Source of the DNA: Campylobacter_A concisus_Y
Lineage (GTDB): Bacteria; Campylobacterota; Campylobacteria; Campylobacterales; Campylobacteraceae
Assembly: GCF_902460415.1 (NCBI RefSeq)
Contig: NZ_CABPTY010000001.1
Coordinates: 1-64,000, forward strand
Direction: 5' to 3'
Length of the DNA stretch: 64,000 nucleotides
The notes under the pieces are model-generated. The model saw nothing but the letters and a program-made list of their open reading frames with translations. It was not told where the DNA came from and did not search any database. Positions 42,924 through 52,720 of the stretch are shown here, one piece after another; within the stretch, counting starts at the first letter, position 1, and each line of letters starts with the position of its first letter. Both the position numbers and the translations under genes were made by a program.

Positions 42924-45900
42924 TTTAAAACCAGTTGAGATAAAAGAAGAGCATAGACCTCGTGATTTTGAAGCTTTTCAACTTCGTTTAGCAAGTCCTG
43001 AGAAGATAAAATCTTGGAGTTATGGCGAGGTTAAAAAGCCAGAAACTATCAACTACCGCACACTAAAACCTGAGCGTGATGGCTTGTTTTGTGCGAAAAT
43101 TTTTGGACCGATCCGTGATTACGAGTGCCTTTGTGGCAAATATAAAAAGATGCGTTATAAAGGCATCAAGTGCGAAAAGTGCGGTGTTGAAGTAACAACA
43201 TCTAAAGTTCGCCGCTCTCGCATGGGTCACATTGAGCTTGTAACTCCAGTGGCTCACATCTGGTATGTAAATTTCTTACCAAGCCGTATTGGTGCACTTC
43301 TTGGTATTAAGATGAAAGACCTTGAGCGCGTACTTTACTATGAGGCATACATTGTTGATAATGCTGGTGAGGCTTATTACGACAATGAAAATTCTAAAAA
43401 AGTTGAAAAATACGACGTTTTAAATGAAGAACAATATCAAAGCCTAGCTTCAAGATACGAAGAGACTGGTTTTACAGCTAGAATGGGTGGCGAGGTCATC
43501 TATGATATGCTAGCTGAGCTTGATTTGATGGAAATTTTAAATCAGCTAAAAGAAGAGATGGAGTCTACAAATTCTGAGGCTAAGAAAAAGACTATCGTAA
43601 AACGCCTAAAAGTTATCGAGAGCTTTTTAAATTCAGGCAACCGCCCAGAGTGGATGATGATAACAAATTTACCAGTTCTTCCACCTGATCTTAGACCGCT
43701 GGTCAGCCTTGATGGTGGTAAATTTGCTGTTTCAGACGTAAATGACCTATATCGCCGTGTAATAAACAGAAACAGTCGTCTAAAACGTCTACTTGAGCTT
43801 GACGCACCTGAGATCATTATAAGAAATGAAAAGAGAATGCTTCAAGAAGCTGTTGATGCGCTATTTGACAATGGCCGTAGAGCAAATGCAGTAAAAGGTG
43901 CAAATAAACGCCCACTAAAATCACTAAGTGAGATCATCAAAGGTAAGCAAGGCCGATTCCGTCAGAATTTGCTAGGTAAGCGTGTTGATTTCTCTGGACG
44001 TTCTGTTATTGTCGTTGGTCCAAAGCTAAAAATGGATCAGTGCGGTCTTCCAAAGAAAATGGCTCTAGAGCTATTTAAGCCACATTTACTTGCTCGCCTT
44101 GAAGAAAAAGGCTATGCGACAACTGTTAAGCAAGCTAAAAAAATGATAGAAGATAAGACAAATGAGGTTTGGGAGTGCCTAGAAGAGGTCGTTAAAGACT
44201 ATCCGGTTATGCTAAACCGTGCTCCGACACTTCACAAACTTTCTATACAGGCGTTTCACCCAGTGCTTGTTGAGGGCAAGGCGATACAGCTTCACCCACT
44301 AGTTTGTGCGGCGTTCAACGCTGACTTCGACGGTGACCAAATGGCTGTTCACGTACCACTATCTCAAGAAGCTATCGCTGAGTGTAAAATTTTAATGCTT
44401 AGTTCAATGAATATCTTACTTCCTGCAAGTGGTAAGGCTATCACAGTTCCTTCACAAGATATGGTTTTAGGAATTTATTATTTAAGTCTAGAGAGAAATG
44501 ACGAAAAAGGCGCAAATAAAATTTTCTCAAGCGTTGATGAAGTAATGATCGCTGAAGAGGCTAATACCCTTGGTCTTCACGCTAAAATCAAGACTATGGT
44601 TGATAACAAGATCATCTTTACAACAGCTGGTCGCTTGATCTTAAGAGCAATACTTCCTGATTTTGTTCCTGAAAATATGTGGAATAAGATCATGAAGAAA
44701 AAAGATATTGCAAATTTGGTTGATTACGTTTATAGAAATGGCGGCCTTGAAGTAACGGCTGATTTCCTTGATAAGCTTAAAAATTTAGGCTTTAGATATG
44801 CTACAAAAGCAGGAATTTCTATCTCTATCGCAGATATCATCGTGCCAGATAGCAAGCAAAAATATATCGACGAAGCTAAGAAAAAAGTTCGTGAAATTCA
44901 AAAGCAATATGGCGCTGGTCTTTTAACAGATAGTGAGAGATACAACAAGATCATTGATATCTGGACAGATACAAACAACAGCGTTGCAAGCGAGATGATG
45001 AAGCTTATCCAAAATGATAAGGGCGGATTTAACTCTATTTATATGATGGCAGACTCGGGTGCGAGAGGTAGTGCAGCGCAGATTCGCCAGCTAGCTGGTA
45101 TGCGTGGTCTTATGGCAAAACCTGATGGTTCGATCATTGAAACGCCAATTATTTCAAACTTCCGTGAAGGTCTAAATATAATGGAGTACTTTAACTCAAC
45201 CCACGGAGCTAGAAAAGGTCTTGCGGATACCGCGCTAAAAACTGCTAACGCTGGTTACTTAACAAGAAAGCTAATCGACGTAGCTCAAAACGTTAAAGTA
45301 ACAATGCATGACTGCGGTACGCACGAGGGCGTTGAAATCACAGATATTACAGAGAGTGGCGAGCTAATAGAGAGCCTTGAAGAGAGAGTTTTAGGCCGTG
45401 TTTTAGCAGATGATGTGATCGATCCTATAACTAATGAAATTTTATTTAGCGAAGGCACATTACTTGATGAAGAAAAAGCTAGAGCTATAACTGAGGCTGG
45501 TATAAAATCAGTGAGTATTAGAACGCCTATTACTTGCAAAGCACCTAAAGGTGTTTGTGCAAAATGCTACGGCTTAAATTTGGGTGAAGGTAAACTTGTA
45601 AAACCAGGTGAAGCAGTTGGTATCATTTCAGCCCAATCTATCGGTGAGCCAGGTACACAGCTAACACTAAGAACATTCCACATTGGTGGTACGGCTTCTA
45701 CTGAGCAACAAGATCGCCAAGTAATCGCCCAAAAAGAAGGTTTTATTAGATATTACAACCTTAATACTTATGATAACGGCGATAAGAAGATCGTTGCAAA
45801 TAGAAGAAGTGCAGCAGTACTACTTGTTGAACCAAAGATTAAATCAACAATTGACGGCAAAATAGAGATCGAATATGCCCACGAAGATGTAAATATCGTG

Positions 45901-47424
45901 ATAAAAGGTAAAAAAGAAGAGGTTAAATATACAATTAGAAGAAATGATCTTGCTAAACCAAATGAATTAGCTGGTGTTAGCGGAAAGATCGAAGGGAAGA
46001 TGTATATACCTTATGTAAGTGGTGATAAAGTAAAAGAAAATGAAAGTATCGTTGAGATCATAAAAGAGGGTTGGAATATCCCAAATCGTATCCCATACGC
46101 TAGTGAACTTAAAATTTCAGACGGAGATCCGGTAACTCGTAAAATTTTAGCTGATGCAAATGGTGTGGTTAAATTTTTCATACTAAAAGGTGATTACCTT
46201 GATAGGGTTAAAGATATCAAAAAAGGTCACAAGGTAACTGAAAAAGGTTTCTTTGTGGTTGTTTCTGATAAAGATGGACGTGAGGCGGTTCGCCATTATA
46301 TCCCAAGGAATTCTATCATCCAAGTTTCTGATAATGATGCAGTTGAGAGAGCTACTGTAGTTTCATTACCTGAAAAAGATGATAAGTTGATTATTGCTGA
46401 GTGGGACCCATACTCAACTCCAACTATTGCTGAAGAAGCTGGTGTGGTTAGCTTTGAAGATGTTGAACCAGGATATAGTGCGACTGAGCAAGCTGATGAG
46501 GCGACTGGACAAAGACGTCTTGTTATCAATGAATACTTACCAAGCGGTGTAAAACCTGCGATTATTATCGCTACTAAAAAAGGAAATTTAATCAAGTATC
46601 CGCTTGACCCAAAAACTGCGATTTTTGTCTCAAGTGGTGATGAAGTAGCTCAGGCTGATATTTTGGCTAAGACCCCAAAAGCTGTTGCTAAGTCAAAAGA
46701 TATTACCGGCGGTCTTCCAAGAGTAAGTGAGCTATTTGAAGCAAGACGCCCTAAAAATACAGCTATCGTTGCAGAGATTGATGGCGTGGTTAGATTTGAT
46801 AAGCCACTTCGCTCAAAAGAGCGCATAATCATCCAAGCTGAAGATGGCACAACTGCTGAGTATTTGATCGAGAAAAGTCGTCAGATCCAAGTAAGAGATG
46901 GGGAATTTGTCCATGCTGGTGAGAAACTAACTGATGGACTAATCTCAAGCCACGATATTTTAAGAATTCTTGGCGAAAAAGCGCTTCACTACTATTTGAT
47001 TAGCGAGATTCAGCAAGTTTATCGCCGCCAAGGTGTTGCGATCGCAGATAAACATATCGAGATCATCGTCTCTCAAATGCTTCGCCAGGTTAAAATCGTT
47101 GATAGTGGAAATACAAATTTCATCGTTGGCGATATGGTCTCAAGAAATAAATTTAAAGAAGAGAACGAGCGTATCATGAACATGGGTGGTGAGCCAGCTA
47201 TTGCTGAGCCGATCTTGTTAGGCGTTACAAGAGCAGCTATCGGAAGTGATAGTGTGATCTCTGCTGCATCGTTCCAAGAGACAACTAAAGTCTTAACAGA
47301 AGCATCGATTGCTGCTAAATTTGACTATCTTGAAGATCTAAAAGAGAACGTTATCCTCGGACGTATGATCCCAGTTGGAACTGGTTTTTATAAGGATAAA
47401 AAAGTAAAAATCAAAGAAAACTAG
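42910..47424 (+). CDS. rpoC: RNA polymerase beta' subunit
   Basis: 1504 aa from ATG 42910. An in-frame ATG at 42877 would add 11 Met-rich residues lying within the rpoB 3' end and not resembling beta' N-termini. The catalytic NADFDGDQMAVH motif and the zinc cysteines near the N-terminus (CLCGKYK...CEKCGVE) are intact, as is the second zinc site (CKAPKGVCAKCYG). A terminator follows. Confidence 0.98.
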   Translation: MKLTNLKPVEIKEEHRPRDFEAFQLRLASPEKIKSWSYGEVKKPETINYRTLKPERDGLFCAKIFGPIRDYECLCGKYKKMRYKGIKCEKCGVEVTTSKVRRSRMGHIELVTPVAHIWYVNFLPSRIGALLGIKMKDLERVLYYEAYIVDNAGEAYYDNENSKKVEKYDVLNEEQYQSLASRYEETGFTARMGGEVIYDMLAELDLMEILNQLKEEMESTNSEAKKKTIVKRLKVIESFLNSGNRPEWMMITNLPVLPPDLRPLVSLDGGKFAVSDVNDLYRRVINRNSRLKRLLELDAPEIIIRNEKRMLQEAVDALFDNGRRANAVKGANKRPLKSLSEIIKGKQGRFRQNLLGKRVDFSGRSVIVVGPKLKMDQCGLPKKMALELFKPHLLARLEEKGYATTVKQAKKMIEDKTNEVWECLEEVVKDYPVMLNRAPTLHKLSIQAFHPVLVEGKAIQLHPLVCAAFNADFDGDQMAVHVPLSQEAIAECKILMLSSMNILLPASGKAITVPSQDMVLGIYYLSLERNDEKGANKIFSSVDEVMIAEEANTLGLHAKIKTMVDNKIIFTTAGRLILRAILPDFVPENMWNKIMKKKDIANLVDYVYRNGGLEVTADFLDKLKNLGFRYATKAGISISIADIIVPDSKQKYIDEAKKKVREIQKQYGAGLLTDSERYNKIIDIWTDTNNSVASEMMKLIQNDKGGFNSIYMMADSGARGSAAQIRQLAGMRGLMAKPDGSIIETPIISNFREGLNIMEYFNSTHGARKGLADTALKTANAGYLTRKLIDVAQNVKVTMHDCGTHEGVEITDITESGELIESLEERVLGRVLADDVIDPITNEILFSEGTLLDEEKARAITEAGIKSVSIRTPITCKAPKGVCAKCYGLNLGEGKLVKPGEAVGIISAQSIGEPGTQLTLRTFHIGGTASTEQQDRQVIAQKEGFIRYYNLNTYDNGDKKIVANRRSAAVLLVEPKIKSTIDGKIEIEYAHEDVNIVIKGKKEEVKYTIRRNDLAKPNELAGVSGKIEGKMYIPYVSGDKVKENESIVEIIKEGWNIPNRIPYASELKISDGDPVTRKILADANGVVKFFILKGDYLDRVKDIKKGHKVTEKGFFVVVSDKDGREAVRHYIPRNSIIQVSDNDAVERATVVSLPEKDDKLIIAEWDPYSTPTIAEEAGVVSFEDVEPGYSATEQADEATGQRRLVINEYLPSGVKPAIIIATKKGNLIKYPLDPKTAIFVSSGDEVAQADILAKTPKAVAKSKDITGGLPRVSELFEARRPKNTAIVAEIDGVVRFDKPLRSKERIIIQAEDGTTAEYLIEKSRQIQVRDGEFVHAGEKLTDGLISSHDILRILGEKALHYYLISEIQQVYRRQGVAIADKHIEIIVSQMLRQVKIVDSGNTNFIVGDMVSRNKFKEENERIMNMGGEPAIAEPILLGVTRAAIGSDSVISAASFQETTKVLTEASIAAKFDYLEDLKENVILGRMIPVGTGFYKDKKVKIKEN

Positions 47425-47430
47425 TCCTTT

Positions 47431-47451
47431 AAGCCCCTATTTTTGGGGCTT
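47431..47451 (+). terminator. terminator of the rpoBC transcription unit
   Basis: Perfect AAGCCCC/GGGGCTT stem with loop TATTTTT, seven bases after the rpoC stop, followed by AACCTCTTT. Confidence 0.75.
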
Positions 47452-47546
47452 AACCTCTTTATAAAATTAAGTCAATTAAAAAATTTACAAGCTATTAACT
47501 ATCACCTAATAAAATCCTTATCTTTAAATCACGTCATGGAGAATTT

Positions 47547-47936
47547 ATGAAAAACGTTGATCTTGGACTTTTATTTATACGTTTAGGACTTGGCATCTGC
47601 CTTTTTATGCATGGTTTTGGTAAAATTTTACATGGACTTAGTGGGGTAAAAGGTATATTAGTAAATGCTGGTTTACCTGGATTTTTGGCATATTTTTCTT
47701 ACCTTGGAGAGGTCTTAGCGCCAATTATGTTAATTATTGGTTTTTATTCAAGGGTAGGCGCTATCCTAGTTTTAGGTACTAGTATTACTATTTTATACTC
47801 GTACTATGGATTTGCAAATTTATTTGCATTAAACGAGGTTAATGGATTTAAATCAGAGCTTATTTACCTTTATATTACTATTTCACTTTGTATTCTTTTG
47901 ATAGGTAGTGGCAAATATGCTGTCAAACAAGACTAA
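47547..47936 (+). CDS. DoxX-family membrane protein
   Basis: 129 aa with about four TM helices. The motif GLGICLFMHGFGKILHGLSG near the N-terminus and GEVLAPIMLIIG are typical of DoxX/DoxD-like proteins. Members are linked to quinone-coupled redox processes in some bacteria, but the role here is unknown. It is a single gene between rpoC and rpsL with its own GGAG site and no operon partner. Confidence 0.88.
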   Translation: MKNVDLGLLFIRLGLGICLFMHGFGKILHGLSGVKGILVNAGLPGFLAYFSYLGEVLAPIMLIIGFYSRVGAILVLGTSITILYSYYGFANLFALNEVNGFKSELIYLYITISLCILLIGSGKYAVKQD

Positions 47937-48067
47937 TACAAAATAAAGACAGCAGAGTTTTTATAAAATCAAGAATTAGATGAGTAAGTCTAACTTATTA
48001 ACCGTTATTTAAGTTTATTTTAAATAAAATTAGGTCTTTTTAATAAATTTAGTTGAAAGGAATTATT

Positions 48068-48466
48068 GTGCCAACCATAAATCAATTGGTCAGAAAAGAA
48101 CGCAAGAAAGTGATTGTTAAGTCAAAATCTCCAGCGTTAAAAGAGTGCCCTCAAAGAAGAGGAGTTTGCACTAGGGTTTATACTACAACTCCTAAAAAAC
48201 CAAACTCAGCTTTGAGGAAAGTTGCCAAAGTCAGGCTAACAAGCGGTTTTGAAGTCATCAGCTATATTGGCGGTGAAGGTCACAACCTACAAGAACACAG
48301 TATCGTTTTAGTTCGCGGTGGTAGGGTTAAAGACTTACCAGGTGTTAAATATCACATCGTTCGTGGTGCACTTGATACTGCTGGTGTTGCAAAAAGAACA
48401 GTTTCTCGTTCTAAATATGGTGCAAAACGCCCTAAAGCTGGCACTGCAGCTGCAACAAAAAAGTAA
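48068..48466 (+). CDS. rpsL: 30S ribosomal protein S12
   Basis: 132 aa from GTG 48068, seven bases after GAAAGGA; the start gives PTINQLVRKERKK, as in other S12 proteins. TTTPKKPNSALRK and GRVKDLPGVKYH keep the Lys residues whose change gives streptomycin resistance, so a sensitive genotype is expected. The C-terminus is a few residues longer than E. coli S12. Confidence 0.97.
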   Translation: MPTINQLVRKERKKVIVKSKSPALKECPQRRGVCTRVYTTTPKKPNSALRKVAKVRLTSGFEVISYIGGEGHNLQEHSIVLVRGGRVKDLPGVKYHIVRGALDTAGVAKRTVSRSKYGAKRPKAGTAAATKK

Positions 48467-48544
48467 AAATTTAGGTTCGCAGACGTTGCTAAAATTTGCA
48501 AACGTTTGAGTAAAATTTCATAAAAATTTGAAGGAAAGATCAAA

Positions 48545-49015
48545 ATGAGAAGAAGAAAAGCCCCTGTAAGGGAAGTCTTACCTGATCCGATTTACGGAAA
48601 TAAAATAATCACTAAATTTATTAATTCTCTTATGTATGATGGCAAAAAAAGCGTCGCTACTGAGATAATGTATGGTGCTATTAAAGCCATAGAAAAGAAA
48701 AATGCTGAGGTTAAAGGCATCGACGTTTTTAACGATGCTATTGAAAATGTAAAACCTATTTTAGAAGTTAAATCACGCCGTGTTGGTGGTGCTACTTATC
48801 AAGTACCAGTTGAGGTTCGCCCAGCTCGCCAACAAGCTCTTGCTATTCGCTGGCTTATAACTTACGCTAGAAAGAGAAGCGAAAGAACTATGATAGATAA
48901 ACTAGCGAATGAGCTCTTAGATGCGGCAAACTCAAAAGGTGCATCTTTCAAGAAGAAGGAAGATACTTACAAGATGGCAGAGGCTAATAAAGCATTTGCT
49001 CACTACCGCTGGTAA
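48545..49015 (+). CDS. rpsG: 30S ribosomal protein S7
   Basis: 156 aa, starts MRRRKAPVREVLPDPIYG, the conserved S7 beginning. Organises the 3' domain of 16S rRNA. Part of rpsL-rpsG-fusA, with GAAGGAAAG upstream. Confidence 0.99.
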   Translation: MRRRKAPVREVLPDPIYGNKIITKFINSLMYDGKKSVATEIMYGAIKAIEKKNAEVKGIDVFNDAIENVKPILEVKSRRVGGATYQVPVEVRPARQQALAIRWLITYARKRSERTMIDKLANELLDAANSKGASFKKKEDTYKMAEANKAFAHYRW

Positions 49016-49027
49016 GAAAGAATTAGT

Positions 49028-51106
49028 ATGGCAGAGAGAAAAACGCCTTTACATAAGGTAAGAAATATTGGTATTGCGGCTCATATTGATGCTGGAAAGA
49101 CAACTACTAGTGAGAGAATTTTATTTTTTACTGGTATGAGCCATAAAATAGGCGAGGTTCATGATGGTGCTGCTACCATGGACTGGATGGAACAAGAAAA
49201 AGAGCGTGGTATTACTATTACTTCAGCTGCAACTACGGCATTTTGGAAGGGTTATCAAATAAACCTAATCGACACTCCGGGACACGTTGACTTTACTATC
49301 GAAGTTGAGCGTTCTATGCGTGTTCTTGACGGTGCTGTTTCAGTATTTTGTTCTGTTGGTGGTGTTCAACCGCAATCAGAAACTGTTTGGAGACAAGCAA
49401 ATAAATATCACGTACCAAGAATCGTTTTTGTTAATAAAATGGATAGGATTGGTGCAAATTTCTTTAGAGTTGAAGAGCAGATTAGGGAAAGACTAAAAGC
49501 AAACCCAATACCTATTCAAATTCCTATAGGTGCTGAGGATAACTTTAGAGGTGTGGTTGACCTTGTAAGAATGAAAGCTTACGTTTGGAATGATGAGAAA
49601 AAGCCAACTGACTATGTTGAAGAAGAAATTCCAGCTGAAGTTAAAGATAAGGCAGAAGAATATCGTGCGAAATTAATCGAAGCAGTTTCTGAGACAGATG
49701 ATAGCTTGATGGAGAAATTCTTTGCAGGTGAAGAACTAACTGAAGAAGAGATTAAAAAAGGTATAAAAGCAGGCTGCTTAAGAATGACTATCACGCCTAT
49801 GCTTTGCGGAACTGCGTTTAAAAACAAAGGTATCCAACCTCTACTTGATGCAGTAGTTGATTATCTACCAGCTCCAGATGAGATCGCAGCGATAAATGGT
49901 GTTTATGAAGATGGCACTGAAGTAACTGTTGAAAGTACAGATGATGGCGAATTTGCCGCTCTTGCGTTTAAGATTATGACTGACCCATTTGTTGGACAGC
50001 TAACATTTATTCGTGTTTATAGAGGAAGCTTGGAAAGTGGTAGCTATGCTTATAATACCGTTCAAGATAGTAAAGAGAGAATCGGTCGCTTACTAAAAAT
50101 GCACTCAAATAAACGTGAAGAGATTACTGAGCTTTTCGCTGGTGAGATCGGCGCTGTTGTTGGTCTAAAAAATACTCTAACAGGTGATACTCTAGCTAGT
50201 GAAAAAGATAAAGTTATTCTCGAAAGAATGGACTTTCCAGAGCCAGTTATTAGTGTTGCAGTTGAACCAAAAACAAAAGCAGATCAAGAAAAAATGGCGA
50301 TCGCTCTTCAAAAACTAGCTCAAGAAGATCCAAGTTTTAGAGTTAGCACAGACGAAGAGAGCGGTCAAACTATTATTAGTGGTATGGGTGAGCTTCACCT
50401 TGAGATCATTGTTGATCGTATGCTTCGTGAATTTAAAGTTGATGCTGAAGTTGGTCAACCACAAGTTGCTTATCGCGAAACTATTCGTAAGACAGTTGAG
50501 CAGGAATATAAGTATGCTAAACAATCAGGCGGTCGTGGTCAATATGGTCACGTATTTTTACGTATTGAGCCGCTCCCAGCTGCTAGTGGATTTGAGTTTG
50601 TCAATGATATCAAAGGTGGTGTTGTTCCAAAAGAATATATTCCAGCTGTTGAAAAAGGTTGCAAAGAAGCACTTCAAAGCGGTGTTCTTGCTGGTTATCC
50701 AGTAGAAGATGTTAAAGTTACACTATTTGATGGTAGCTACCATGAAGTTGACTCATCTGAAATGGCATTTAAACTTGCTGCTTCAATGGGCTTTAAGGAA
50801 GGTGCTAGAAAAGCAGGTGCTGTTATTCTTGAACCTATGATGAAGGTTGAAGTTGAAACTCCAGAAGAGTATATGGGTGATGTTATAGGCGACCTTAATA
50901 AACGCCGTGGACAAGTAAATTCTATGGATGATAGAAATGGCGTGAAGATCATTGCTGCTTATTGTCCACTGGCTCAAATGTTTGGCTATTCAACAGATCT
51001 TCGCTCAATGACTCAAGGGCGTGCAACTTATTCAATGGAATTCGATCACTACGAAGAAGTTCCTAAAAATGTAAGTGATGAGATCATTAAAAAGAGAAAT
51101 GGCTAA
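49028..51106 (+). CDS. fusA: elongation factor G
   Basis: Translocase GTPase, 692 aa. G motifs AHIDAGKTT, RGITITSAA, DTPGHVDF and NKMDR, then the EF-G domains II-V. It starts 12 bases after rpsG. A hairpin follows, then tRNA-Arg. Confidence 0.99.
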   Translation: MAERKTPLHKVRNIGIAAHIDAGKTTTSERILFFTGMSHKIGEVHDGAATMDWMEQEKERGITITSAATTAFWKGYQINLIDTPGHVDFTIEVERSMRVLDGAVSVFCSVGGVQPQSETVWRQANKYHVPRIVFVNKMDRIGANFFRVEEQIRERLKANPIPIQIPIGAEDNFRGVVDLVRMKAYVWNDEKKPTDYVEEEIPAEVKDKAEEYRAKLIEAVSETDDSLMEKFFAGEELTEEEIKKGIKAGCLRMTITPMLCGTAFKNKGIQPLLDAVVDYLPAPDEIAAINGVYEDGTEVTVESTDDGEFAALAFKIMTDPFVGQLTFIRVYRGSLESGSYAYNTVQDSKERIGRLLKMHSNKREEITELFAGEIGAVVGLKNTLTGDTLASEKDKVILERMDFPEPVISVAVEPKTKADQEKMAIALQKLAQEDPSFRVSTDEESGQTIISGMGELHLEIIVDRMLREFKVDAEVGQPQVAYRETIRKTVEQEYKYAKQSGGRGQYGHVFLRIEPLPAASGFEFVNDIKGGVVPKEYIPAVEKGCKEALQSGVLAGYPVEDVKVTLFDGSYHEVDSSEMAFKLAASMGFKEGARKAGAVILEPMMKVEVETPEEYMGDVIGDLNKRRGQVNSMDDRNGVKIIAAYCPLAQMFGYSTDLRSMTQGRATYSMEFDHYEEVPKNVSDEIIKKRNG

Positions 51107-51115
51107 CTACCAAAG

Positions 51116-51137
51116 AAGGGCAGAGTAATCTGTCCTT
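51116..51137 (+). terminator. hairpin after fusA
   Basis: AAGGGCAGA (51116-51124) pairs with TCTGTCCTT (51129-51137), one G-U pair, loop GTAA. The following sequence is TAAAAATT, so the U-tract is poor. Confidence 0.5.
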
Positions 51138-51184
51138 TAAAAATTAATTATTCTGATAAAATTTATCTACAAAATATATGAATT

Positions 51185-51261
51185 GTCCTCATAGCTCAGC
51201 TGGATAGAGCGTAGAATTCCTAATTCTAAGGCCACAGGTTCGAACCCTGTTGGGGACACCA
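51185..51261 (+). tRNA. tRNA-Arg (anticodon CCT)
   Basis: 77 bases with encoded CCA. Acceptor stem GTCCTCA/TGGGGAC (one G-T pair), anticodon loop TTCCTAA, T-arm GGTTCGAACCC. Stands alone after fusA. Confidence 0.97.
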
Positions 51262-51674
51262 TCCATCAGCAATCATTTTTGTAAAATACAAAGTATCCAA
51301 ACAAGTGTTTTTTAAAATATACTAAAACGTATAATAAGATATAGCAATTTATAAAAAATATTCTTATGCTGATCAGCAAATAGAGTAAAAGAAAAAATAG
51401 AAAGAATAAACTTTTAAAAAATAAGATCATAAGTGATATACAAATAAGATCACTAAAATCAAAGAAAAATTTTTATAAAAATGTGTAATGGTAAGCAGCT
51501 GTATTTTTCATCAATCTAGTCGGTTTATCTATATATGCATTCGTAGTGGGTTTAGTTTTTTATCAACACGTTATATTATTAATTTTTATCTAAACTAATA
51601 AATTTTATCAACAAAAATTTTTATATATTTAATAATCCGTGCTAACATTTCAAAAATTTATTTAAGGAGAGTAG
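51262..51674. other. 413-base AT-rich intergenic region
   Basis: No open frame with a ribosome site, no RNA gene and no strong hairpin that I can support. The last 60 bases must carry the promoter of the rhodanese gene, with TATATTTAATAAT as a possible -10 area. Confidence 0.6.
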
Positions 51675-52052
51675 ATGAAAAAAATTTTACTTTTAGGAGC
51701 TGTTTGTTGTATGTTGTCAGCTGATGTTAAAACCGTTAATATAAGCCCAGATGAGATCAAAAAATATGATCAGATTATCGATATAAGAACTCCATCTGAG
51801 TGGCAAGAGACTGGCGTTATCGCAGGTGCAAAGACTATAACTTTTAATCCAAACGATAAGAGTGCATTTTTAGAGGAGCTTTCAAAGGTAGTTGATGTCA
51901 AAAAACCTATTGCTCTTGTTTGTAGAAGTGGCAGAAGAAGTACAGCAGCAGCCGCAGCGATAGATAGCTCGGATCTTAAGATAATAAATTTAGATGGAGG
52001 TATGAGTAGCTTGATCGAGCAAGGCTATAAAACTACGCCTTATAAAAAATAG
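51675..52052 (+). CDS. periplasmic rhodanese-domain protein
   Basis: 125 aa with a signal peptide (MKKILLLGAVCCMLSAD) and one rhodanese domain. The active Cys83 lies in CRSGRRST, a six-residue loop typical of sulfurtransferases. IIDIRTPSEW marks the domain start and INLDGGMS the end. Export suggests a periplasmic sulfur or thiol task; the substrate is unknown. Single gene. Confidence 0.92.
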   Translation: MKKILLLGAVCCMLSADVKTVNISPDEIKKYDQIIDIRTPSEWQETGVIAGAKTITFNPNDKSAFLEELSKVVDVKKPIALVCRSGRRSTAAAAAIDSSDLKIINLDGGMSSLIEQGYKTTPYKK

Positions 52053-52141
52053 ACAAATTTTGTGATCCTATATTTGACTACAAGATAAATTTATTTTGTA
52101 GTCAAATTTTATATCAAATAATAAAATTTATTATTTGATTA

Positions 52142-52170
52142 ACCATCGATTAACTCTAGCTATATATAAT
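52142..52170 (+). promoter_or_regulatory. dps promoter with block shared with the candidate sRNA promoter
   Basis: TATAAT at 52165-52170, 33 bases before the dps start, with the block ACCATCGATTAACT 23 bases upstream of it. A similar block at identical distance precedes another TATAAT at 53904. An oxidative-stress or iron regulator site is a reasonable guess for dps. Confidence 0.5.
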
Positions 52171-52202
52171 TTCATCATATTTATAATAAAGAAGGAGACA
52201 AA

Positions 52203-52637
52203 ATGTCAAAAGTTATTTTACAATTAAATGTTATTCAGGCTGATGCAAATGCACTTTATATTAAATTTCACGATCTTCACTGGAATGTAAAAGGTATTCA
52301 ATTTTTTAGCGTTCATGAATACACAGAAAAAGCTTACGAAGATATGAGTGAGATATTTGACGATGCAGCTGAGAGAGCTCTCATGCTTGGTGGCAGACCT
52401 ATCGTCAAGGCTGAGGAGCTAGCAAAAGTTACTCACATCAAACACGAGCCAAAAGAAATTTACACTCCAACTGAGGTTTTAGAGATTGTCTTGGCTGATT
52501 ATAAACACCTTTTGGGCGAGTTTAAAAAGCTTGACGAACTTGCAGAAGGCGATACAACAACTCAAATGTATGCACAAGATCAAATCGCAAAATTTGAAAA
52601 AGCGATCTGGATGCTAAACGCAACACTTAGCAAATAA
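52203..52637 (+). CDS. dps: Dps-family ferritin-like protein
   Basis: 144 aa, forms dodecamers that store iron and protect DNA from peroxide. Ferroxidase residues are visible with the usual spacing: His26 in FHDLHWNVKG, His38, Asp53 and Glu57. AAGGAG precedes the start. It has its own promoter and terminator. Confidence 0.97.
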   Translation: MSKVILQLNVIQADANALYIKFHDLHWNVKGIQFFSVHEYTEKAYEDMSEIFDDAAERALMLGGRPIVKAEELAKVTHIKHEPKEIYTPTEVLEIVLADYKHLLGEFKKLDELAEGDTTTQMYAQDQIAKFEKAIWMLNATLSK

Positions 52638-52642
52638 CCACT

Positions 52643-52660
52643 AGCGGGAGTTCTCCCGCT
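52643..52660 (+). terminator. terminator after dps
   Basis: AGCGGGA/TCCCGCT stem with loop GTTC, six bases after the dps stop. U-tract is weak. Confidence 0.55.
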
Positions 52661-52665
52661 CTATC

Positions 52666-52693
52666 TAAATAAATTCTACTTTTTGGCGATATT
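52666..52693 (+). promoter_or_regulatory. sigma-28-like promoter
   Basis: TAAA (52666-52669) and CGATATT (52687-52693) are 17 bases apart, the spacing of the flagellar sigma-28 consensus TAAA-N15-GCCGATAA. It ends 27 bases before the next start codon. Confidence 0.5.
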
Positions 52694-52720
52694 GATTCTA
52701 TAAATTTTAAGGGAGCCAAA

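Noticed and set aside
48001..48030. Possible third copy of the dps/sRNA promoter block before rpsL
   Set aside because: It starts ACCGTTATTTAAG, but the spacing to the -10 is off by one and the similarity beyond ACC is mainly A/T. Too weak to group with the other two.
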